NCBI GenBank assembly: GCA_017391465.1
Contig: JAFOYH010000062.1
Coordinates: 1 to 64,000, forward strand
From: Lachnospiraceae bacterium
GTDB taxonomy: Bacteria; Bacillota_A; Clostridia; Lachnospirales; Lachnospiraceae
Direction of reading: 5' to 3'
DNA length: 64,000 nt
Below the pieces are notes generated by a model. It made no database searches and was not told the origin of the DNA. It worked only from the letters and a program-made list of their open reading frames with translations. The translations under genes were made by a program, and so were the position numbers. Below are positions 36,366 to 44,301 of this stretch, in pieces (positions within the stretch are counted from its first letter, which is position 1; each line of letters starts with the position of its first letter).

Positions 36366-37391
36366 ATGGAAAAGAAAGATATGGACTGGGGAAATATCGG
36401 ATTCGGCTATCATATTACCGATGAAAGATATGTTGCCAACTATAAAGATGGAGCGTGGTCTGAAGGCTTTATGACAACAGACGCGAATATCGTTCTGAAT
36501 GAGTGTGCTGGTATTCTTCAGTACTGTCAGGAAGTTTTCGAAGGATTAAAGGCATATACTACGGTGGATGGAAGTATTGTTACATTTCGTCCGGATCTCA
36601 ACGCAGAACGTATGATGGATTCTGCAGAACGTATGGAGATGCCTCCTTTTCCGGTAGAAAGATTTATTGAAGCAGTAGAAAAAGTAGTGAAAGCGAATGC
36701 AGCATGGGTACCACCTTATGGAAGTGGTGCAACTTTGTATTTGAGACCATATATGTTTGCATCCAGCCCGGTTATTGGGGTTAAACCAGCCCAGGAATAT
36801 CAGTTCCGTTTATTCTGTACACCGGTTGGACCATACTTTAAAGGCGGTGCAAAGCCAATTACTTTATGTGTTAGTGATTTTGACCGTGCAGCTCCTCGCG
36901 GAACAGGTCATATCAAAGCCGGATTAAACTATGCTATGAGCTTGCATGCGAATGTGACAGCTCATGCGAATGGATTTGATGAAAATGTATTCCTTGATCC
37001 TGCAACACGTACATATATTGAGGAAACAGGTGGTGCAAACTTCTTATTTATTACAAAAGACGGCGAAGTTGTGACACCAAAGTCGGCTTCCATTTTACCA
37101 TCAATTACAAGAAGATCTCTGGTATATGTTGCTGAAAAATATCTCGGACTTAAAGTCACAGAAAGACCGGTTAAATTATCTGAATTGAAAGATTTTGCTG
37201 AGTGTGGTCTTTGTGGTACAGCAGCAGTTATTTCTCCAGTTGGTAAGATTGTAGATCATGGTGAAGAAATCTGTTTCCCAAGCGGTATGGAAGAGATGGG
37301 ACCAATCACTAAGAAATTGTACGAAACACTGACAGGTATTCAGATGGGCACCATTGAAGCACCAGAAGGATGGATTCATAAGATTTGTTAA
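36366..37391 (+). CDS. ilvE: Branched-chain amino-acid aminotransferase (type II)
   Basis: 341 aa fold-type IV PLP enzyme for the last step of Val, Leu and Ile synthesis. DWGNIGFGYHITDERY at the N-terminus, GLKAYTTVDG, FRPDLNAERM, and the Schiff-base Lys in GHIKAGLNYAMS; EETGGANFLFI and GTAAVISPVG bind the cofactor. The start is ATG 36366, 5 nt after GGGAGGAAA; an upstream in-frame extension to 36288 runs through the promoter and dfrA end. Followed by a terminator. Confidence 0.96.
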   Translation: MEKKDMDWGNIGFGYHITDERYVANYKDGAWSEGFMTTDANIVLNECAGILQYCQEVFEGLKAYTTVDGSIVTFRPDLNAERMMDSAERMEMPPFPVERFIEAVEKVVKANAAWVPPYGSGATLYLRPYMFASSPVIGVKPAQEYQFRLFCTPVGPYFKGGAKPITLCVSDFDRAAPRGTGHIKAGLNYAMSLHANVTAHANGFDENVFLDPATRTYIEETGGANFLFITKDGEVVTPKSASILPSITRRSLVYVAEKYLGLKVTERPVKLSELKDFAECGLCGTAAVISPVGKIVDHGEEICFPSGMEEMGPITKKLYETLTGIQMGTIEAPEGWIHKIC

Positions 37392-37406
37392 TTCAATAAG
37401 GATTTT

Positions 37407-37443
37407 AAAACGCTTGTTGTCTTAAGGCATCAGGCGTTTTTTT
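37407..37443 (+). terminator. Terminator of ilvE
   Basis: AAAACGC (37407-37413) / GCGTTTT (37434-37440) with an inner GTCTTAAGGC dyad and a T7 tract. Confidence 0.75.
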
Positions 37444-37485
37444 GAGTGTGAGTGTATGAAATTCATGGTAAAAAAAGATGAAAGA

Positions 37486-37514
37486 TTGACAATCACATTT
37501 TATTATAATATAGT
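37486..37514 (+). promoter_or_regulatory. Promoter of lysA
   Basis: TTGACA (37486-37491), 17-nt spacer, TATAGT (37509-37514). The mRNA leader is about 45 nt, too short for a lysine riboswitch. Confidence 0.7.
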
Positions 37515-37562
37515 GTTAACATGCTGAAATTATTGAATTTACAGGAAGGAATGCATAGATAT

Positions 37563-38831
37563 ATGAAAAAGATACCGTTTGTGACAAAAGAGCAGTTAGA
37601 GGAAATTGTAAAAAAATATCCAACACCGTTTCATCTCTATGATGAAAAAGGCATTCGTGAAAATGCACGTAAGGTATATGAAGCGTTTTCATGGAATAAG
37701 GGATTTAAAGAATATTTTGCCGTTAAAGCAACACCAAATCCAACAATTTTAAAAATTTTAAAAGAAGAAGGCTGTGGTACAGACTGTTCATCACTTACAG
37801 AACTTATGATGTCCGATGCCTGTGGTTTTAGTGGCAATGAGATTATGTTCTCATCCAACGCAACACCACCGGAAGATTTTGAATTGGCTGGAAAGCTGGG
37901 GGCCATCATTAATTTGGATGATTTTACCCATATTGATTATGTGGAAAAAGTTCTTGGCAAACTTCCGGAAACCATGTGTTGTCGTTATAACACAGGTGGA
38001 GTATTCGAACTCAGTAATGGGATCATGGATAATCCAGGGGATTCGAAGTACGGTTTTACTCGTGCGCAGCTTACAGAGGGCTTTAAAAAGATGATGGAAA
38101 AGGGTGTGAAACATTTTGGACTTCATGCTTTTTTAGCAAGTAATACGAAGACAAATGACTATTACCCTGCTTTAGCACGTATTCTTTTTGAAACAGCCGT
38201 TGAACTTAAAAATGAAACCGGTGCTTCGATTGAATTTATTAATTTATCTGGCGGTGTCGGTGTACCGTATCATCCAGATGAAGAAGCAAATGATATTATG
38301 GCCATTGGCGAAGGTGTTCGTAAGGCCTATGAAGAGATTCTTGTCCCTGAAGGTATGGATAATGTGGCTATTTTCTCCGAAATGGGACGTTTTATGTTAG
38401 CACCTTATGGTCTTTTAGCAGCAAGAGCCGTTCATGAAAAACATATTTATAAAGAATATATTGGTTTAGATGCCTGTGCATGCAACCTCATGCGTCCGGC
38501 AATGTATGGTTCTTATCATCACATTACAGTTATGGGTAAAGAAGATGCACCATGTGATCATATGTATGATGTGACGGGCTCTCTTTGTGAAAACAATGAT
38601 AAATTTGCCATTGATCGTATGCTGCCTAAAATTGATCTGGGTGACCTGATTGTCATTCATGATACAGGTGCTCATGGTTTTGCTATGGGATATAACTATA
38701 ACGGAAAGCTGCGTTCTGCAGAAATTCTCTTGAAAGAAGACGGTACAACACAGATGATTCGTCGTGCAGAGACACCGGCAGATTATTTTGCAACCTTTGA
38801 TTTTGATGATACAATGAAAAAATATTTATAA
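37563..38831 (+). CDS. lysA: Diaminopimelate decarboxylase
   Basis: 422 aa fold-type III PLP decarboxylase making L-lysine from meso-diaminopimelate. The PLP Lys is in EYFAVKATPNP; CGTDCSSLTEL, FSSNATPP and LSGGVGVPYHP follow in order, then DACACNLMRPAMYGSYHH and HDTGAHGFAMGYNYNG. ATG 37563 is chosen: AGGAAGGA (37543-37550) is 12 nt upstream, whereas the in-frame ATG 37551 touches it. dapA and dapB, earlier steps, are 6 kb downstream. A related carboxy-amine decarboxylase is less likely. Confidence 0.93.
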   Translation: MKKIPFVTKEQLEEIVKKYPTPFHLYDEKGIRENARKVYEAFSWNKGFKEYFAVKATPNPTILKILKEEGCGTDCSSLTELMMSDACGFSGNEIMFSSNATPPEDFELAGKLGAIINLDDFTHIDYVEKVLGKLPETMCCRYNTGGVFELSNGIMDNPGDSKYGFTRAQLTEGFKKMMEKGVKHFGLHAFLASNTKTNDYYPALARILFETAVELKNETGASIEFINLSGGVGVPYHPDEEANDIMAIGEGVRKAYEEILVPEGMDNVAIFSEMGRFMLAPYGLLAARAVHEKHIYKEYIGLDACACNLMRPAMYGSYHHITVMGKEDAPCDHMYDVTGSLCENNDKFAIDRMLPKIDLGDLIVIHDTGAHGFAMGYNYNGKLRSAEILLKEDGTTQMIRRAETPADYFATFDFDDTMKKYL

Positions 38832-38854
38832 TTCAATAAAAATGAAGAATAACG

Positions 38855-38890
38855 AAAGCCCTGTGATTTTGGAATCACAGGGCTTTCTGT
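38855..38890. terminator. Bidirectional terminator between lysA and etfA
   Basis: Perfect 14-bp stem AAAGCCCTGTGATT (38855-38868) / AATCACAGGGCTTT (38873-38886), loop TTGG. T tracts are short on either side. Confidence 0.8.
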
Positions 38891-38916
38891 ATATATTGAG
38901 TTTCGTGAGAGTGTCA

Positions 38917-39846
38917 TTATTTGCCCGCTCTGGCTTCTTTGATAATACGGATGAGTTCAGGAATAACTTTGTGAAGATCGCCAACAATACCGTAATGTGC
39001 CACATCAAAAATTGGTTCGGAACCATTTGTGTTGATGGCAACGATGAGTTCGGAATCTTTCATACCAACCGTATGTGGTGGAGCACCGGAGATACCGCAT
39101 GCGATGTAAAGTTTCGGAGCTACAGTTTTGCCTGTTGCACCAACCTGGTAATCTTTAGAGATATAACCATCATCCACAGCACCACGGGATGCTGCAATAT
39201 TGCCGCCAAGAAGAGATGCAAGTTCACGGAGAAGATCAAAACCTTCGGCACTGCCGACACCACGACCGCCAGCTATAAGGACATCCGCTTCTTCGATGTT
39301 TGTGTTTTCAAGATCGGAACTTTCTAAGAACTCGATGAAGCGATTACGAAGTTTGGAAAGTGTATCGGACATATCCAGAACTTTTTTGTTGGATTCAATA
39401 TCTATAGATCTGTCACCCAGTGGGAAAACACCTGCTGGGAAACTTGCAATCTGCGGATACGTTTTAAGAGTAATAGTTGCATTCAATTTACCATCAAATG
39501 TTGGACGAATGAACATAAGGTCATTTTCATTTTTACGATAGATGATATTGGAACAATCAGAAGCAATACCTAAATCCAGAGATGCTGTCAGGTAGGAACT
39601 GATTTCTTTTCCAAGAGCTGTGAAGCCAAAAAGAATGGCAAATGGATTTTCAGAAATAACAGAAGTTTTTAAAGCATTTGCAATAGCTTCTGATGTGTAA
39701 CTGCCTTCAGGGAGAACAACAGGAACGGCTTTCATGTTTGCTTCCTGTGCAATTTCCTGTGCTTTTGAAAGTAATTCTAAGCTCATACGATGAGATGATT
39801 TATTGGTTTCATCAATAAATACCCAGATATCATTAAATTTACTCAT
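38917..39846 (-). CDS. etfA: Electron transfer flavoprotein alpha subunit
   Basis: 309 aa. ETF carries electrons between acyl-CoA dehydrogenases and other flavo- or Fe-S proteins; the alpha subunit holds FAD in its C-terminal domain. Visible: ADVLIAGGRGVGS, AASRGAVDDGYISKDYQVG, TGKTVAPKLYIACGISGAPPH and VAINTNGSEPIFDVAHYGIVGD. The usual SGAIQH is SGAPPH here, a change at the FAD-contact loop. Downstream partner of etfB (12-nt gap). In Clostridium perfringens EtfA is reported to form dipicolinate from dihydrodipicolinate, so a sporulation-related role is an alternative. Confidence 0.93.
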   Translation of the reverse strand: MSKFNDIWVFIDETNKSSHRMSLELLSKAQEIAQEANMKAVPVVLPEGSYTSEAIANALKTSVISENPFAILFGFTALGKEISSYLTASLDLGIASDCSNIIYRKNENDLMFIRPTFDGKLNATITLKTYPQIASFPAGVFPLGDRSIDIESNKKVLDMSDTLSKLRNRFIEFLESSDLENTNIEEADVLIAGGRGVGSAEGFDLLRELASLLGGNIAASRGAVDDGYISKDYQVGATGKTVAPKLYIACGISGAPPHTVGMKDSELIVAINTNGSEPIFDVAHYGIVGDLHKVIPELIRIIKEARAGK

Positions 39847-39858
39847 ATGTCAAACCTC

Positions 39859-40635
39859 CTATGCCAAATTTTTTTCGAAGAGAAGATCTGCCAGTTTCTT
39901 TGCAGAATCAGCTTCGTCTTTTCCTGTAATTCGAAGTCCTGTTTCTTTTTTCATCACTGGGAAAAGGGCTTCGACAATGGATGGAGATACAAGATCCGTT
40001 TCAGGAATATTCAGTTCCTGGTTTGAAAGAACTTCAATAACTGCTTTTTTAGCGGCCATCTTTCCTTTAACCGTAACGGAACGGGGTTTGTTGGCGCCTT
40101 CAATCACGGAACATACGACCGGAAAATCTGCCTGCCATACTTCATAGCCAGGGCCATCCTTACGTTGTATGGAAAGACCATTTTCTAAAGCTTTGATACG
40201 ATTTGCAGAATGAAGAAGTCCGGCATCTAAAAGAGAAGCAAGTTTACCGCCAATCTGTGCGGTTGCACTGTCCAGCGAAAATTGACCAGTGAAAACAGCA
40301 TCCGGAGTACCAAGATAATTGATCGCAGAAGCTAAGATTTTGGAAGTTACTAAGGTATCTGCAGAGGCGTAAGCTTCATCAGAGATGCGAATGAAGCGAT
40401 CAGCACCCATGGCAGCAGCTTCGCGAAGAATCACATCAACGCTTTCTTTTCCCATGGAAAATACCGTTACCTTTCCGCCTTTTTCTGCTTTTAACTGGAG
40501 AGCCGCTTCTAAAGCATTCAAATCGGACGGATTTGCAGTTAATGCAGTATTGGAACGATCTATTGTAAATGTCTGAGGATTGATTTTAATATCTGAAATT
40601 ACAGGTATTTGTTTCATTAAAACATAAATATTCAT
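39859..40635 (-). CDS. etfB: Electron transfer flavoprotein beta subunit
   Basis: 258 aa. It starts MNIYVLMKQIPVISDIKINP, then NPSDLNALEAAL and REAAAMGADRFIRISD, as expected for EtfB. The nucleotide-binding segment reads GQFSLDSATAQIGGKLA, where typical EtfB has D-G-D-T-A-Q-V-G, so the DGD triad is DSA. AAGGAGG before the ATG. No acyl-CoA dehydrogenase gene is linked, which sets this pair apart from the bcd-etfBA cluster of butyrate producers. Its promoter contains a Fur-like palindrome. Confidence 0.94.
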   Translation of the reverse strand: MNIYVLMKQIPVISDIKINPQTFTIDRSNTALTANPSDLNALEAALQLKAEKGGKVTVFSMGKESVDVILREAAAMGADRFIRISDEAYASADTLVTSKILASAINYLGTPDAVFTGQFSLDSATAQIGGKLASLLDAGLLHSANRIKALENGLSIQRKDGPGYEVWQADFPVVCSVIEGANKPRSVTVKGKMAAKKAVIEVLSNQELNIPETDLVSPSIVEALFPVMKKETGLRITGKDEADSAKKLADLLFEKNLA

Positions 40636-40671
40636 ATTGGACCTCCTTGATTAATAGTAATTGTTACTGTT

Positions 40672-40700
40672 ATTATAATGAGAATAATTCTCATTGTCAA
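40672..40700 (-). promoter_or_regulatory. Consensus promoter of etfB-etfA
   Basis: On the minus strand TTGACA (40695-40700), exactly 17-nt spacer, TATAAT (40672-40677): both hexamers perfect. Confidence 0.9.
40677..40695 (-). promoter_or_regulatory. Fur-family-like operator filling the etfBA promoter spacer
   Basis: AATGAGAATAATTCTCATT is a perfect 19-bp palindrome containing the 7-1-7 core TGAGAAT-N-ATTCTCA, the form of Fur-family boxes (Bacillus Fur TGATAAT-N-ATTATCA). It occupies the whole spacer between -35 and -10, so a bound repressor would block polymerase. Which family member (Fur, PerR, Zur or another) binds is not shown. Confidence 0.7.
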
Positions 40701-40740
40701 GTCATTTATAAAAAACGATTGAATTATTTTATAAATATAA

Positions 40741-40798
40741 AATAAAACGAATGCCATTGATATTCTGTTCTTAGGAAACCAATGGCATTCGTTTTATT
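40741..40798 (-). terminator. Long-armed terminator downstream of typA
   Basis: Perfect 19-bp arms, AATAAAACGAATGCCATTG (40741-40759) and its complement (40780-40798), around a 20-nt loop. It lies 7 nt beyond the typA stop and gives a T-rich 3' end on the minus strand. Confidence 0.85.
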
Positions 40799-40805
40799 AA
40801 ATCTT

Positions 40806-42632
40806 TTATTTTCTATTAGCTCGCATACGCATTTTTGTATCAAGAATCTTTTTACGCATACGGATAGTTTTTGGAGTAACTTCTACAAGTTCATCATTTT
40901 CAATGAAATCTAATGCTTCTTCAAGACTTAAGATACGTGGTGGTGTAAGCTTAAGTGCATCATCAGAACCAGAAGCACGTGTGTTTGTTAAATGTTTTGC
41001 TTTACAAACATTCAGTTCGATGTCATCTCCTTTAGGATTCTGTCCAACAACCATACCGCCGTATACTTTTTCACCAGGTCCAACGAAGAGCGTACCACGA
41101 TCCTGAGCATTAAAAAGACCATAGGCTAATGTCACACCGGATTCAAAAGCAATGAGAGAACCTGTCTGACGGTAAGCGATATCGCCCTTATATGGACCAT
41201 AGCCTTCGAATAATGTGTTTAAGATACCATTACCTTTTGTATCTGTCATAAAATCGCCGCGGTAACCGATGAGACCACGGGATGGAATCGAGAATTCCAA
41301 ACGGGAATAACCGCCGCTGGCTTTGGACATACCGGTCAGTTCGCCTTTACGGAGACTCAGTTTTTCGATAACAATACCTGTGAAATCATCTGGAACATCA
41401 ATGATCGCAGTTTCCATTGGTTCAAGAAGTTTACCGTTTTCGTCTTTTTTGTAAATAACTTCTGCTTTACTTACAGCAAATTCGTAGCCTTCACGACGCA
41501 TGTTTTCAATTAAAACAGAAAGATGAAGTTCACCACGACCGGAAACTTTAAAACAGTCTGTATTATCTGTTTCTTCAACACGAAGGCTGACGTCTGTATT
41601 TAATTCTTTAAAGAGACGATCACGTAAGTGACGGGATGTAATGTATTTACCTTCCTGGCCAGCCAAAGGACTATCATTAACGATGAAGTTCATAGCGATT
41701 GTTGGCTCGGAAATCTTCTGAAATGGAATTGGTTCCGGTTTCTCAGGAGAGCAGAGTGTATCACCAATATGGATATCAGAAATACCGGAAATGGCGACGA
41801 TAGAACCAATACCTGCTTTTGTAACTTCTATTTTATTTAATCCGTCAAATTCATAAAGTTTGCTGATTTTAACTTTTCGGAATTTGTCCGGCTCATGAGC
41901 ATTTACAATAACTGCTTCCTGATTGACGGAGATTGTACCGTTGCTGACTTTGCCGACACCGATACGGCCAACATATTCATTATAATCAATGGTGCTGATG
42001 AGAACCTGTGTTGCTTCATCGGGATCACCTTCCGGAGCAGGGATATGATTAATGATGGTTTCAAATAATGGCTGCATGTCCTGTGCATCTTCACCAAGTT
42101 CAAGCATGGCAATACCGGATTTAGCAGAAGCATAAACGAATGGACAGTCAAGCTGTTCATCTGTTGCGTCAAGATCAATGAGAAGTTCGAGGACTTCATC
42201 GATGACTTCATCAGCACGAGCTTCCGGACGATCGATCTTATTGATGCAGACGATAACTGCAAGATCCAGTTCCAAAGCTTTTTTAAGAACGAATTTAGTT
42301 TGAGGCATTGGACCTTCGAAGGCATCAACAACGAGAACAACACCGTCAACCATTTTAAGAACACGTTCAACTTCACCACCGAAGTCGGCATGTCCTGGTG
42401 TATCAATAATGTTAATTTTTGTGTTTTTATAAAATACGGCTGTATTTTTGGATAAAATAGTAATACCACGTTCACGTTCAATGTCGTTGGAGTCCATGAC
42501 ACGTTCCTGAACGACCTGATGACTGCGGAATACACCGCTCTGTTTTAATAATTCATCAACCAATGTTGTCTTTCCGTGGTCTACGTGAGCAATGATCGCA
42601 ATATTTCGAATATCTTCGCGTTTGATTTTCAT
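40806..42632 (-). CDS. typA: Translational GTPase TypA/BipA
   Basis: 608 aa ribosome-binding GTPase of the EF-G class, involved in ribosome assembly and stress growth. G1 AHVDHGKTT (15-23), the effector-loop region [13 protein letters not shown]3 [12 protein letters not shown]4 NKIDRPEA, and a C-terminal domain with [23 protein letters not shown] 42632 is chosen because GGAG lies 6 nt upstream; an in-frame ATG at 42695 would add 21 residues with no ribosome site. Single gene. Confidence 0.97.
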   Translation of the reverse strand: MKIKREDIRNIAIIAHVDHGKTTLVDELLKQSGVFRSHQVVQERVMDSNDIERERGITILSKNTAVFYKNTKINIIDTPGHADFGGEVERVLKMVDGVVLVVDAFEGPMPQTKFVLKKALELDLAVIVCINKIDRPEARADEVIDEVLELLIDLDATDEQLDCPFVYASAKSGIAMLELGEDAQDMQPLFETIINHIPAPEGDPDEATQVLISTIDYNEYVGRIGVGKVSNGTISVNQEAVIVNAHEPDKFRKVKISKLYEFDGLNKIEVTKAGIGSIVAISGISDIHIGDTLCSPEKPEPIPFQKISEPTIAMNFIVNDSPLAGQEGKYITSRHLRDRLFKELNTDVSLRVEETDNTDCFKVSGRGELHLSVLIENMRREGYEFAVSKAEVIYKKDENGKLLEPMETAIIDVPDDFTGIVIEKLSLRKGELTGMSKASGGYSRLEFSIPSRGLIGYRGDFMTDTKGNGILNTLFEGYGPYKGDIAYRQTGSLIAFESGVTLAYGLFNAQDRGTLFVGPGEKVYGGMVVGQNPKGDDIELNVCKAKHLTNTRASGSDDALKLTPPRILSLEEALDFIENDELVEVTPKTIRMRKKILDTKMRMRANRK

Positions 42633-42702
42633 ACTAATCTCCATTCCGCCGCCATTTCTGTGGACGGCACAAATAATAGCTTGTATTAATGACAACTTTT
42701 AT

Positions 42703-42730
42703 ATTCTACCACAAACTTCATCTTTTTCAA
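42703..42730 (-). promoter_or_regulatory. Promoter of typA
   Basis: On the minus strand TTGAAA (42725-42730), 16-nt spacer, TAGAAT (42703-42708). Confidence 0.6.
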
Positions 42731-42749
42731 GGAATTTTGATAAGGTTTT

Positions 42750-42769
42750 TGTCAAATGCTGTCAAATGC
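42750..42769. repeat. Tandem 10-bp direct repeat upstream of typA
   Basis: TGTCAAATGC occurs twice without a gap. Each copy gives TTGACA on the minus strand, so it may be a protein-binding site or duplicate -35. The rest of the gene-free stretch 42633-42935 shows the typA promoter and a 7-bp inverted repeat ATGAATG/CATTCAT (42805-42836) and nothing else I can name. Confidence 0.5.
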
Positions 42770-42935
42770 CTTTAAATATTCCTGAACGCCCCCGAATCCT
42801 GTCAATGAATGATAAGTGAATTCTATTTTCATTCATGCTAAAGTCAATAAGGAAATCGGTTCTAAAAGAAATTAAAGCCGAATAAGTATATAAAACGAGA
42901 TGAAAACTTGTATATACAGAAAGGGGAATATGAAT

Positions 42936-43562
42936 ATGGCAGATAAAGTGCTGGATAATAATCAGGTGACAATTGTAGGGGTGGTAGACTCAGAATTTGT
43001 GTACAGTCACGAGGTGTTTGGAGAAGGATTTTATGTGGTAGATGTCATCGTTCAGAGATTAAGTAATATGGTAGATCGTATACCATTGATGATTTCAGAG
43101 CGTCTGATTGATGTGACAGAGAATTACATAGGACGTACATTGGAAGCACATGGACAGTTTCGTTCTTATAATAAACATGAAGAGGGGAGAAATCGACTGG
43201 TTCTTTCTGTTTTTGTACGAGAAGTGGAAGTGCTTTCGGAAGAACCGGAAAATGTTAAGCCGAACAGTATTTTTCTGGATGGTTATATTTGCAAACAGCC
43301 GGTGTATCGCATGACACCGTTGGGCAGAGAAATAGCAGATTTATTACTTGCTGTGAATCGTCCATATGGAAAATCGGATTATCTTCCATGTATTTGTTGG
43401 GGAAGGAATGCACGATTTGCAGGAAAATTTGAGGTGGGAACTCACATTCATCTGTGGGGACGTATTCAGAGTCGTACGTATCAGAAACGTTTAGAGGGAG
43501 ATCAGGTTGAACGGCGTACGGCTTATGAAATTTCGGTCAGCAAAATTGAGTGTATTGAATAA
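42936..43562 (+). CDS. Single-stranded DNA-binding-like protein with two OB domains
   Basis: 208 aa. Two OB-fold units seem to lie in tandem: about 8-100 (VTIVGVVDSEF ... GQFRSYN) and 112-208 (FLDGYICKQPVYRMTPLGREIADLLLAVNR, CICWGRNARF, WGRIQSRTYQKR), the second close to bacterial SSB. It lacks the acidic C-terminal tip of replicative SSB, so it is probably an accessory ssDNA-binding protein. ATG 42936 is 9 nt after AAGGGG (42921-42926); ATG 42930 is in frame but too close. No linked replication gene. Confidence 0.8.
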   Translation: MADKVLDNNQVTIVGVVDSEFVYSHEVFGEGFYVVDVIVQRLSNMVDRIPLMISERLIDVTENYIGRTLEAHGQFRSYNKHEEGRNRLVLSVFVREVEVLSEEPENVKPNSIFLDGYICKQPVYRMTPLGREIADLLLAVNRPYGKSDYLPCICWGRNARFAGKFEVGTHIHLWGRIQSRTYQKRLEGDQVERRTAYEISVSKIECIE

Positions 43563-43579
43563 GGATCTAAATAAAAGGA

Positions 43580-43608
43580 TTGACGACTCTGGTGAAATAT
43601 GTTATTAA
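43580..43608 (+). promoter_or_regulatory. Possible promoter of the adenosyltransferase gene
   Basis: TTGACG (43580-43585), 17-nt spacer, TATTAA (43603-43608); the -10 is poor. Confidence 0.4.
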
Positions 43609-43629
43609 GTTACTTATGAGGTGAACGTT

Positions 43630-44133
43630 GTGAAAAAAGGCTTAATCAACATTTATTATGGCGAAGGTAAAGGGAAATCAACAGCTTCTCTGGGAAGAGC
43701 CCTTGTATCTGCCAGTGAAGGTAAAGAGGTTTTTATTATCCAGTTTCTTAAAGGTCGTCTTTCTGGAAATTTAAGTTATCTGAAATGTCTGGAACCGGAA
43801 GTAAAGATTTTTCGATTTGAGAAAATGGAGAAGCATTATGAAGATTTATCTGTAGAAGAAAAAAATGAAGAAAATAATAACATTCGAAATGGTGTTCATT
43901 TCGCTAAGAAAGTATTAACCATTGGTGAATGTGATCTTCTTATACTGGATGAGATTCTGGGTCTTGTGGATTTGGGAATTATTGATGTTCAGGAAGTTAT
44001 TCAATTAATTCAGGCAAAGCCGGAAGAGATGGAGTTAATTTTAACCGGACGAAATTTACCGGAAGAATTGAATGAATATGCAGATTATATTTCTTGCATT
44101 GGTATTGTAAAAAACTCGGTTTCTAATTTTTAA
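43630..44133 (+). CDS. Cob(I)yrinic acid a,c-diamide adenosyltransferase (CobA/BtuR type)
   Basis: 167 aa P-loop enzyme that attaches the adenosyl group of ATP to reduced corrinoids. KKGLINIYYGEGKGKSTASLG carries the unusual Walker A (GEGKGKST, 11-18); FIIQFLKG and LLILDEILGLVDLGII are family motifs. The start is GTG 43630 after GAGGTGAA; GTG 43621 is part of that site. It stands apart from other cobamide genes and may serve corrinoid salvage. The CobD-like enzyme at 0.5 kb is the only possible relative in the window. Confidence 0.88.
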   Translation: MKKGLINIYYGEGKGKSTASLGRALVSASEGKEVFIIQFLKGRLSGNLSYLKCLEPEVKIFRFEKMEKHYEDLSVEEKNEENNNIRNGVHFAKKVLTIGECDLLILDEILGLVDLGIIDVQEVIQLIQAKPEEMELILTGRNLPEELNEYADYISCIGIVKNSVSNF

Positions 44134-44147
44134 AATTTGCTGAATAG

Positions 44148-44176
44148 TTGACAATAAAAGTGATAAATGCTACTAT
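44148..44176 (+). promoter_or_regulatory. Promoter of the dapA leader, with a dyad over the -10
   Basis: TTGACA (44148-44153), 17-nt spacer, TACTAT (44171-44176). The -10 lies in an inverted repeat CTACTAT (44170-44176) / ATAGTAG (44184-44190), a possible operator. Confidence 0.7.
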
Positions 44177-44226
44177 CAAAGGTATAGTAGAAGCTGCCTA
44201 TGATAGACAACATATGAATGATTTTT

Positions 44227-44258
44227 AATGAGTCGGCACTTTTGCCGACTCATTTTTA
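44227..44258 (+). terminator. Intrinsic terminator in the leader before dapA (possible attenuator)
   Basis: AATGAGTCGGCA / TGCCGACTCATT with loop CTTT and a T tract, about 45 nt after the expected transcription start and 44 nt before dapA. No good promoter is seen between it and dapA. The leader has two tiny frames, ATG at 44200 (5 codons) and ATG at 44214 (4 codons), the second ending just before the hairpin. Confidence 0.85.
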
Positions 44259-44301
44259 TAAATAAAAAAGCAGTAATTTTGTATAAACAGGGAGGTTCAT
44301 T

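Noticed and set aside
37515..37562. Lysine riboswitch before lysA
   Set aside because: The leader is only about 45 nt and has no hairpin.
38917..40635. ETF as part of a butyrate bcd-etfBA cluster
   Set aside because: No butyryl-CoA dehydrogenase or crotonase is adjacent; hbd is 38 kb away and the pair has its own regulated promoter.
44148..44301. Lysine riboswitch (L box) before dapA
   Set aside because: The leader before the terminator is under 80 nt, far shorter than the lysine riboswitch, and its conserved core is not seen.
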